This document shows positions 5,662-10,853 of a stretch of 10,853 bases of DNA, in pieces (positions within the stretch are counted from its first letter, which is position 1; every line of letters starts with the position of its first letter). Origin of the DNA: Fusobacteriaceae bacterium UBA2433 (GTDB lineage Bacteria > Fusobacteriota > Fusobacteriia > Fusobacteriales > Fusobacteriaceae); contig DDQV01000171.1 of the NCBI GenBank assembly GCA_002342785.1, forward strand, positions 43,292-54,144, read 5' to 3'. The notes beneath the pieces were generated by a model, which worked only from the letters and a program-made list of their open reading frames with translations, was not told the DNA's origin and ran no database searches. The position numbers and the translations under genes are program-made.

Positions 5662-7164
5662 TTATATTTCATATAATTTACTATATTTTTCAATTAAATA
5701 ATCTACATAATATTTTGAATTAGGAATTTCTTTTGTAGCAATTTCCATAATCTCATTGGGGTCTTTTAATTTTCCAAATTTATGGATATTTTCTTTTAAA
5801 TATTCTTTAATTTTTTCTAATTTTCCCTCTTTTAAAATATCATCTACATTTAATTTATTTTTCATTGAGTTCATTATCTGCGAAGCATTGGCACTTCCTA
5901 GAGCGTAAGATGGAAAATATCCAAATAATCCAGCAGCCCAATGAACATCTTGTAAAACACCATTAGAATCACTATCAGGAACTGTTCCTAAATATTTTTC
6001 CATTCGTTCATTCCAAATTTTTGGAAGATCTTCAGGAATGATCTTACCTTCAATCAATTCTTTTTCAATCTCATATCGAAGGATAATATGTAATGAGTAA
6101 GTAAGTTCATCAGCTTCAACTCGAATTAGATCAGACTGACTTTTATTGATAGCTTTATAAAATAGATCTAAAGGAATATCTTTTAAATTTTCTGGGAAAG
6201 TTTCTTGTAGTTTTGGATAGATTGGGATCCAAAATTCCATACTTCTAGCAATTAAATTTTCATATAATCTAGATTGAGATTCATGTATACCCATGGAGTT
6301 ACCACCTCCTAATCTAGTATTGCATATATCTTCACCTATATTTTGTTCATATATAGAGTGACCTGATTCATGGATAGTTCCAAAAAGAGATGACTGTAGA
6401 TCATTTAAAAAATATCTAGTAGTCATCCTTACATCATATTTATTAAGACTCATAGAAAATGGATGTGTGCTCTCTCTCAATAAACCCCTTTTAAAATCAA
6501 ATCCAAGATATTTTGCTATAAAGATAGAAAATTCTTTTTGTTTTTCAATAGGGTAATCTAGTTTTAAAATATCGTTAGATATAAAGTTTTTCTTTTTATT
6601 AATTTTTAAAATAAGGGGAACTAATCTGTTTTTTAAATTATCGAAGAAAATATCCAATTGTTTGACAGTTATTCCAGGTTCATAATCATCTAAAAGAGCG
6701 TCATAAGGATGTTCATTATAGCCTTTATAGTTTACATATTTTTGTTTATATGTGATGATTTTTTTTAAATAAGGTAGAAATAATGAAAAATTATTTTTTT
6801 CTCTAGCTTCTGCCCATATAGATTGTGCTTTAGATAAAAGTTCATTATATTCTTTATATTCATTTAAAGGTATTTTTTTTATATTTTCAATATCTTTTTT
6901 TGTTTCAATTATAATTTTTTTATTGATAGGATCCAAAAGATCTATATTTTCAAGTAAAAGATCTATGTTTTTATTGAATTCAAGATCAGTTAAAATTCTA
7001 TAGGATTCGCCACTATAAAATCCTAAAACTTGAGAGGCTTTTTCTATGCCTTCTTTAGGTGCTTCAGTTTCTAAATCCCAATAAATTATCGATGATGCAT
7101 AGTTGTAATTACTTATTTTTTCTAGTTCATTTATAACATGATCTAATGTTTTTTGATATTTCAT
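5662..7164 (-). CDS. M32-family metallocarboxypeptidase (carboxypeptidase Taq type)
   Basis: The 500-residue product matches the M32 family in length. These zinc enzymes remove C-terminal amino acids from peptides, probably in the cytoplasm since no signal peptide is seen. The family motifs appear in order: H-P-F (234-236), D-V-R-M-T (244-248), the zinc motif H265-E266-S-G-H269, H-E-S-Q (294-297) whose E295 should be the third zinc ligand, I-R-V-E-A-D near 345-350, and G-V-L-Q-D-V-H-W close to residue 400. The start is the ATG at 7164, with GGAGGT 5 bp upstream. A TTG 12 bases earlier overlaps that ribosome site and is unlikely. The gene begins 15 bp after the stop of the GNAT-like gene and is the last of a four-gene unit ending at the shared terminator 5621-5656. 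A role in peptide turnover is inferred. Confidence 0.95.
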   Translation of the reverse strand: MKYQKTLDHVINELEKISNYNYASSIIYWDLETEAPKEGIEKASQVLGFYSGESYRILTDLEFNKNIDLLLENIDLLDPINKKIIIETKKDIENIKKIPLNEYKEYNELLSKAQSIWAEAREKNNFSLFLPYLKKIITYKQKYVNYKGYNEHPYDALLDDYEPGITVKQLDIFFDNLKNRLVPLILKINKKKNFISNDILKLDYPIEKQKEFSIFIAKYLGFDFKRGLLRESTHPFSMSLNKYDVRMTTRYFLNDLQSSLFGTIHESGHSIYEQNIGEDICNTRLGGGNSMGIHESQSRLYENLIARSMEFWIPIYPKLQETFPENLKDIPLDLFYKAINKSQSDLIRVEADELTYSLHIILRYEIEKELIEGKIIPEDLPKIWNERMEKYLGTVPDSDSNGVLQDVHWAAGLFGYFPSYALGSANASQIMNSMKNKLNVDDILKEGKLEKIKEYLKENIHKFGKLKDPNEIMEIATKEIPNSKYYVDYLIEKYSKLYEI

Positions 7165-7179
7165 TTTTACCTCCAAAAA

Positions 7180-7470
7180 TTAATTTTTTTCCTCTAATCC
7201 TATAGATTTAGCTTTTTTCAAAAGTTGGTTTGATATATCTTCGATAAGTTCTTGAGTATAAAACTCTTTAAAAATTTTAATATTATCAATAGTATAAAGA
7301 GTATCTTCAATCTTCATCCTTCCACAACCAATAGGCATTCCAGAGCTGTATAAGATGGCATAGTATGAATCTTTAACCTCTTCAACTTTTACTTCTCCCA
7401 AGATTGTTTTTATTATTCTAGAATAAGGCATAAACATAAGTGGACCTTTTCCAACTTCTATCTTAAACAT
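7180..7470 (-). CDS. Small GNAT-like protein, probably degenerate
   Basis: The 96-residue protein resembles the central part of GNAT acetyltransferases. The stretch from A-I-L-Y-S-S-G-M-P-I-G-C-G-R-M (38-52) through Y-T-I-D-N-I (59-64) looks like two adjacent GNAT strands. At residues 68-80, where a working enzyme has the acetyl-CoA pyrophosphate loop (R/Q-x-x-G-x-G/A), the sequence is K-E-F-Y-T-Q-E-L-I-E-D-I-S, with no glycines. The normal C-terminal strands are also absent; most family members have 140 or more residues. A strong AGGAGG precedes the ATG, and the gene is tightly packed between yaaA (57 bp) and the carboxypeptidase (15 bp), so it appears expressed. It may be a GNAT-derived protein that no longer acetylates, or a remnant. 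The family call is by pattern only and needs a profile search. Confidence 0.6.
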   Translation of the reverse strand: MFKIEVGKGPLMFMPYSRIIKTILGEVKVEEVKDSYYAILYSSGMPIGCGRMKIEDTLYTIDNIKIFKEFYTQELIEDISNQLLKKAKSIGLEEKN

Positions 7471-7527
7471 ATATTCCTCCTAAATTTTATTATTATTTTT
7501 CTAATTGATTGTATCATGAAATTTAGA

Positions 7528-8235
7528 TCATCTTGTAAAGATCAAATTGAATTTATCAGATAATTCATTATTTAAAGAATAACCATCTAAATCAAATTTT
7601 TTAATTTGATCTATAGAGGTAATATTATTTTTTACTATATAATCTAGCATCAATCCACGGCCTTTTTTTGAGTAAGTACTGACCGATCTATATAGATCTT
7701 CTTTTTTTTCTTTAAAATCTATATTAATAATAGGTTTTTTTATTATTTTAGAAAATTCTTTAGAGGCTAAATTAAATATAAGTTCCTCATCTTTTAAATA
7801 ATCATTTACTTTATCTTTCCAAAAAGTATATAGGCTTTGATCTTTTAGAAATTTCATGTTCATATCTAATCTATATTCTTTTATAAGGTTAGATGGTTCT
7901 GATAAACCATACAAAGCAGAAAGAATAATAAGATGATCATCTAAGAAAGTGAGTTCTTTTTTTGTATAACTATCTAAACTCAATTGTTTAAATGATATTC
8001 CATTATAAGCTCTTATTGCCTTTTTAGTATTGGCATTTTCAAAATTTTCGTAGATATTTTTTACATGATTCAAAGTGTTTCCTTTAATTTTCATTATTTT
8101 ATCTATCTCGTCTAGAGATAGATCTTTTAATTCCTTTAAAAGATAGTTTGTTTTATGGGGGAAATTTATTTTTAGTGGATCTTTTACTGAGTCTAAAAAG
8201 TTCATAGACTTTGTAGGTGAAAATAGAATTTTCAT
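7528..8235 (-). CDS. yaaA: YaaA-family peroxide stress protein (DUF328)
   Basis: The 235-residue protein starts M-K-I-L-F-S-P-T-K-S-M and carries the family landmarks A-Y-N-G (76-79), L-S-A-L-Y-G-L (105-111) followed by E-Y-R-L-D-M (120-125), and the basic K-K-G-R-G-L-M (190-196). It ends near F-D-L-D-G-Y (214-219), as expected for PF03883. In Escherichia coli, YaaA limits free intracellular iron during hydrogen peroxide stress, and the fold can bind DNA; the exact activity is not settled. The ATG at 8235 is chosen because GGAGG (8242-8246) lies 6 bp upstream. A TTG eight codons earlier would place the ribosome site inside the gene. It follows the AI-2E-family permease gene by 42 bp and probably shares its transcript. 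An oxidative stress role would suit an anaerobe, but the operon partners do not confirm it. Confidence 0.9.
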   Translation of the reverse strand: MKILFSPTKSMNFLDSVKDPLKINFPHKTNYLLKELKDLSLDEIDKIMKIKGNTLNHVKNIYENFENANTKKAIRAYNGISFKQLSLDSYTKKELTFLDDHLIILSALYGLSEPSNLIKEYRLDMNMKFLKDQSLYTFWKDKVNDYLKDEELIFNLASKEFSKIIKKPIINIDFKEKKEDLYRSVSTYSKKGRGLMLDYIVKNNITSIDQIKKFDLDGYSLNNELSDKFNLIFTR

Positions 8236-8277
8236 AGCAAGCCTCCTATATCTATTCAATTATCTATTTAATTAAAT

Positions 8278-9348
8278 TTAAAGATTATTTGATTTTGATT
8301 TTTCATTCTTTATTAAGTATATCTCCTTTATAAGAGCAAAACTAGGGATAGCGATAATTATACCTAGAGCACCCCAAATACTACCACCAAGGGTTACTGC
8401 TGCAATTGTCCAAAACATACTTAAATTAAGACTATTTCCTAAAATTTTAGGTTCTAAAATCCAAGCATCAAATTGTTGTAACAATCCTAAGAAGATTATA
8501 ACAAAAATAGTATTATTAGGATTGGTAAATATTGCTATTGTTGCTCCTAAAATAATTCCAAAAAGAGGTCCTACATATGGAATAAAATTAAATATTATAA
8601 TAAAAATTCCCAACAAAATAACGTATGGAATATTTAAAATTGTTAATCCAACTATTGCAATTCCACCAATGATTATAGAATCTAAAGTTTTTCCAGATAG
8701 ATATCCTAAAAAAACTCTTTCTATTTTTTTTGATAATATTCTTACTTTCTTAGATAAAGTTTCCGATAAAAATAAATCTAAAATTTCCTTAGATAGTCTA
8801 TGAAAATATTCTTTATTCCCTAGAAAAAATATTGAAAATATAAGGGAAAAAACTAAACTTATAATCTTTGCTGTAACACCTAAAAATTGACCAATTAGAT
8901 AAGAGAACTCTTGTTGTAGAAAGATAAGGCTTTTTTGTTGTAATATTAAAAGTTCATTTAGAACATTAACTTCTTTTAAAAATGGGAAAAGATACTTATA
9001 TTTGTCGACATATTTTTCAAATACAGATCTATATTTTGGATAATTTTCTATTAGATCAGATATATTGTTTGCCAATTTAGGAATTATAAATGAAAAAAAC
9101 AATCCTAAAAGAAGTATAAGGGAAAAATATAATAATAATATACTATATCTTCTTCTCATTTTTTTATTTTTTTCTAAAATTTTAAGTAGAGGGTTTAACA
9201 AAAAAGCAATAATTCCACCATAGATAAAGATAGAAAAAAAAGAGAAAAGTTTGCTTAGAGTATTATTAATAGCTCCTGGATTATTCAGTACTGTGTAGAT
9301 TAAAATTAGAATTATTCCTGTAAAAAGGGGTTTACTGATTTTTTTCAT
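8278..9348 (-). CDS. AI-2E family (TqsA/PerM/YtvI-like) membrane transporter
   Basis: The 356-residue protein has the PF01594 layout. Three N-terminal helices lie at about 8-20, 35-55 and 68-90. A long soluble stretch (about 91-155) is followed by a helix near 157-177 and a hydrophobic C-terminal half. The hallmark N-F-I-P-Y-V-G-P-L-F-G-I-I-L-G-A is at 254-269, and E-P-K-I-L-G (299-304) leads into the final helices (about 310-345, G-G-S-I-W-G-A-L-G). The family includes the autoinducer-2 exporter TqsA, sporulation protein YtvI and Na+/H+ antiporters, so the substrate here is unknown. The ATG has AGGAGA 7 bp upstream. It is the first gene of a minus-strand unit with yaaA, the GNAT-like gene and the carboxypeptidase, behind a promoter at 9397-9425. 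Confidence 0.92.
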   Translation of the reverse strand: MKKISKPLFTGIILILIYTVLNNPGAINNTLSKLFSFFSIFIYGGIIAFLLNPLLKILEKNKKMRRRYSILLLYFSLILLLGLFFSFIIPKLANNISDLIENYPKYRSVFEKYVDKYKYLFPFLKEVNVLNELLILQQKSLIFLQQEFSYLIGQFLGVTAKIISLVFSLIFSIFFLGNKEYFHRLSKEILDLFLSETLSKKVRILSKKIERVFLGYLSGKTLDSIIIGGIAIVGLTILNIPYVILLGIFIIIFNFIPYVGPLFGIILGATIAIFTNPNNTIFVIIFLGLLQQFDAWILEPKILGNSLNLSMFWTIAAVTLGGSIWGALGIIIAIPSFALIKEIYLIKNEKSKSNNL

Positions 9349-9396
9349 TAGGATTCTCCTTTTGTGTAAAAAAATATATTTAAAATAATATGAGAG

Positions 9397-9425
9397 TCTA
9401 TATTTATATTAAATTGAAACCTCAA
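9397..9425 (-). promoter_or_regulatory. Probable promoter of the AI-2E permease-yaaA operon, with overlapping palindrome
   Basis: On the minus strand TTGAGG (9420-9425) and TATAGA (9397-9402) are 17 bp apart, about 50 bp before the permease ATG. The -35 box lies inside a perfect inverted repeat, AATTGA-AACC-TCAATT (9412-9427), which would make a natural operator. Boxes are near but not at consensus. Confidence 0.5.
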
Positions 9426-9500
9426 TTATCCTTTAATTTTACCCGAAATAACATACAAAATCAAACTTTAATTATTAATTTTTTTTATTATTAAATATTT

Positions 9501-9529
9501 TTGTCCTTAAAATAATATAATATTATGAT
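9501..9529 (+). promoter_or_regulatory. Upstream tandem promoter of the unknown gene pair
   Basis: TTGTCC (9501-9506), a 17-bp spacer and TATGAT (9524-9529) form a plausible sigma-70 promoter. Its start near 9536 lies about 80 bp before the first ATG and about 15 bp before the -35 box of a second promoter. Confidence 0.5.
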
Positions 9530-9550
9530 AGTCTAAGAAACCTATTTTTA

Positions 9551-9579
9551 TTGCTAAAATTCATTAAATGTTATATAAT
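9551..9579 (+). promoter_or_regulatory. Proximal promoter of the unknown gene pair
   Basis: TTGCTA (9551-9556), a 17-bp spacer and a perfect TATAAT (9574-9579) place a start near 9586, about 31 nt before the ATG at 9617. This is the stronger of the two promoters in this intergenic region. Confidence 0.65.
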
Positions 9580-9616
9580 ATAACAATAAGACAATAAAGG
9601 GATTAGGTGGTAAAAA

Positions 9617-10030
9617 ATGAAAAAAGGTGTAAATAAAGATAAACCAAAAGGAACCGATTACAATATATTAAAAGCAATAAAAAAGACAAAAAGATTTGCT
9701 GAAGTAAATGAAGCAGCAAGGAGAACTGATAAAAAAAGAATAAATTCAGAAGCTAGAAAAGAAAAGGAAGAAAAACAAGCTAAGATTGATTCTGCCAAAA
9801 AATTGACAATGGTAGGATATAAAAAAGGTTATATCTTAGTAGAGATAGAAGGGAAGATCGAAAAAAGAAAGCCGTTTTATCCAAAATTAACTTTTACTAA
9901 GGATAACTATAAAACTCATGTTGGAGATATCGCCATAAAGTTATATGGAAATCATATTAGAATAAGAGAGGTATTAGGATATGAAAATATCTTAAATGAA
10001 TTGCTTTTTGAGATAGAAGGGACATTGTAA
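9617..10030 (+). CDS. Hypothetical basic protein, first gene of an unknown pair
   Basis: I do not recognise this 137-residue protein. Residues 1-62 are extremely charged, rich in Lys, Arg and Glu, and include a probable long helix or coiled coil (about 17-62, with E-A-A-R-R and R-K-E-K-E-E-K-Q). Residues 63-137 look like a compact alpha/beta domain with hydrophobic strands (T-M-V-G-Y, Y-I-L-V-E-I, I-A-I-K-L-Y-G). There is no signal peptide, membrane helix or cysteine. The ATG has AGGTGG (9605-9610) 6 bp upstream. The next gene starts one base after its stop, so the two are almost certainly translated together. The basic tail could bind nucleic acid or ribosomes, but this is a guess from charge alone. 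The reading frame is convincing because it has promoters, a ribosome site and a coupled neighbour. Confidence 0.8.
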   Translation: MKKGVNKDKPKGTDYNILKAIKKTKRFAEVNEAARRTDKKRINSEARKEKEEKQAKIDSAKKLTMVGYKKGYILVEIEGKIEKRKPFYPKLTFTKDNYKTHVGDIAIKLYGNHIRIREVLGYENILNELLFEIEGTL

Positions 10031-10031
10031 G

Positions 10032-10391
10032 ATGGTTAAAAAAATAATTATTAGATGTCCAAAATGTAAAAAAAAGATGAAAATTTCAGATAAACCGGCT
10101 AAATATAGATGTCCTAATTGTGGAGAGATATATAAATATACTCTATTGAAAAAAACAGTTGCTTATCCTGGAAAAATTGTGGCTGGAGTATTTCAAACTG
10201 GAAGAGATATTGTTACTGGTGTAAAAACTAAATATACTATGACTAAAAATACTGCTAAATATATGAAACAAGTTAAGAAAAATATGAAGGCAGATCCTAA
10301 TTGGTCAAATGTAAAAAAAGAAGAAAACCGTATGAAGGAAGCTGAAAAAGGAAATAAAAAATCATTTTTTGATAAGTTTAAGAAAAAATAA
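10032..10391 (+). CDS. Hypothetical zinc-ribbon protein, second gene of the unknown pair
   Basis: The 119-residue protein opens with a classic zinc ribbon, C9-P-K-C12 and C27-P-N-C30, of the kind in short CxxC-x14-CxxC zinc ribbons. After it comes a glycine-containing segment (about 43-65) that could form an amphipathic helix. The tail is strongly basic and lysine-rich, ending S-F-F-D-K-F-K-K-K. No catalytic motif is visible and I cannot name a family beyond the ribbon. Its ATG lies one base after the stop of the preceding gene, with GAAGGGA just upstream inside that gene, so translation is coupled. A clear terminator follows at 10431-10458. Both proteins of the pair are small and basic, suggesting they act together, possibly on nucleic acid; this is inference only. 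Confidence 0.82.
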   Translation: MVKKIIIRCPKCKKKMKISDKPAKYRCPNCGEIYKYTLLKKTVAYPGKIVAGVFQTGRDIVTGVKTKYTMTKNTAKYMKQVKKNMKADPNWSNVKKEENRMKEAEKGNKKSFFDKFKKK

Positions 10392-10430
10392 AATTTATTT
10401 ATCAATTAAATTAGAGTAAAAAAAATATTA

Positions 10431-10458
10431 GTTCCTGAGTATTCAGGAACTTTTTTTT
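10431..10458 (+). terminator. Intrinsic terminator of the unknown gene pair
   Basis: A perfect 8-bp stem, GTTCCTGA (10431-10438) with TCAGGAAC (10443-10450), closes a GTAT loop and is followed by eight T residues. It lies 39 nt after the zinc-ribbon gene's stop codon. Confidence 0.92.
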
Positions 10459-10512
10459 ATATGAAAAATACAGTAATCTATAATAACTTTGCTTTTTTTA
10501 AGATAGAAGTTA

Positions 10513-10653
10513 GTTCGTGTAAATTAGTGTAATTCGTGACTAGGTTTTATTTATTTCTCCTCTGTATAACTATTTATTCCTTTGCGTCCTCTGTGTCCAA
10601 GTTTTTATCTTTTTTCTTAGTTAAAATCTGCCTTTATCTGCGTAATCTGTGAC
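10513..10653. repeat. Intergenic cluster of degenerate 9-10 nt repeat words
   Basis: Three blocks are each built from two or three near-copies of a 9-10 nt word. Block A (10513-10540) has TTCGTGTAAA, TTAGTGTAA and TTCGTGAC. Block B (10581-10598) has TTTGCGTCC and TCTGTGTCC. Block C (10626-10653) has ATCTGCCTTT, ATCTGCGTA and ATCTGTGAC. All share the core T-N-N-G-Y-G or a close variant. On the minus strand they read as serial CACGAATTA-, ACGCAAAGG- and CACAGATTA-like words. No open frame of useful length covers the stretch. I recall similar strings between genes in unrelated bacteria, but cannot check this here or assign a function. Confidence 0.6.
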
Positions 10654-10710
10654 AAAAATGTTTTATAGAATATCAATTTCTCCTAAATTTACTAAATTCT
10701 CTCTGATTTG

Positions 10711-10853
10711 CCTTTTAAGGGTATCCTAAAAAGTTCCCCTTGTATTTACACACCTAGAAGAGATCTACCCCCTAGAATAAAGCCTTCTACCCATTGGTAT
10801 TACTGGGTTCTAGAGGTGAAAACTCAAAAATACCCCAAAGTAGCCTTAGTGGT
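10711..10853. other. Non-coding, higher-GC segment rich in inverted repeats, running off the window edge
   Basis: By count, 58 of these 143 bases are G or C, clearly more than the surrounding DNA. All six frames are broken by stops, so it is not coding. Visible arms include CAC-CTAGAA (10751-10759) with TTCTAG-AG-GTG (10808-10818) and ACCCA (10789-10793) with TGGGT (10804-10808), which can nest into one branched hairpin. It could be a structured RNA, the end of a mobile element or part of an interspersed repeat; the sequence does not decide. Confidence 0.4.

Noticed and set aside
7471..7527. Possible promoter (TACAAT-like box) in front of the GNAT-like gene
   Set aside because: No -35 box is found at acceptable spacing, and the gap is short enough for read-through from yaaA.
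8522..8803. Plus-strand open frame of 93 codons
   Set aside because: Antisense shadow of the AI-2E-family permease gene.
9412..9427. AATTGA-N4-TCAATT palindrome considered as an FNR/CRP box
   Set aside because: FNR-type sites have TTGA and TCAA separated by six bases; here the gap is four. It remains only a generic candidate operator.
10193..10405. Minus-strand open frame of 70 codons with hydrophobic stretches
   Set aside because: Antisense to the lysine-rich zinc-ribbon gene. Lys codons read backwards give Phe/Leu, which explains the hydrophobic look.
10513..10653. Short repeats considered as a CRISPR array
   Set aside because: Words are only 9-10 nt, degenerate and abutting within blocks, with no regular spacers.

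Overview
The window is strongly AT-rich, low-GC bacterial DNA. It has strong AGGAGG-type ribosome sites and clear sigma-70 style promoters. The gene set (a class I anaerobic hybrid-cluster protein, an M32 carboxypeptidase, GntP with glycerate kinase, dCMP deaminase and YaaA) together with codon and base composition fits a strict or facultative anaerobe. My best guess is Fusobacteriota (Ilyobacter/Propionigenium/Psychrilyobacter-like). This is inference from style, since no rRNA or marker gene is present.

Layout, left to right. (1) 1-2254, minus strand: a glycerate-use operon, promoter then glycerate kinase then a GntP-family permease cut by the left edge. (2) 2321-3123, minus strand: a single gene for a six-helix CcdA/DsbD-like membrane protein that has kept only one cysteine. 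It has its own terminator, a promoter whose spacer contains 11 consecutive A/T bases, and a large inverted repeat in the leader. (3) 3208-3810, plus strand: a dCMP deaminase with a near-consensus promoter and a hairpin terminator. (4) 3777-5656, plus strand: hcp (hybrid-cluster protein, NO/hydroxylamine detoxification) with all expected cluster ligands. (5) 5621-9425, minus strand: a four-gene unit transcribed AI-2E-family permease, yaaA, a small degenerate GNAT-like protein, and M32 carboxypeptidase, ending at a terminator shared with hcp. (6) 9501-10458, plus strand: two tandem promoters driving two small, very basic proteins of unknown function, the second with a four-cysteine zinc ribbon, then a terminator. 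(7) 10459-10853: non-coding DNA with three clusters of degenerate 9-10 nt repeat words, followed by a segment that is less AT-rich and rich in inverted repeats.

The strongest observation is the perfect palindrome at 3777-3798. Read as RNA, it is the terminator of the dCMP deaminase gene. Read as DNA, it has the form GTAAC-N4-GTTAC, is centred at about -41.5 relative to the start expected from the hcp extended -10 box, and hcp has no recognisable -35. That geometry suggests a class II activator site for a CRP/FNR-type, HcpR-like NO regulator that also serves as the upstream gene's terminator. Other points worth a second look are the repeat-word cluster at 10513-10653, two equally good in-frame starts for hcp, and the unknown gene pair at 9617-10391.
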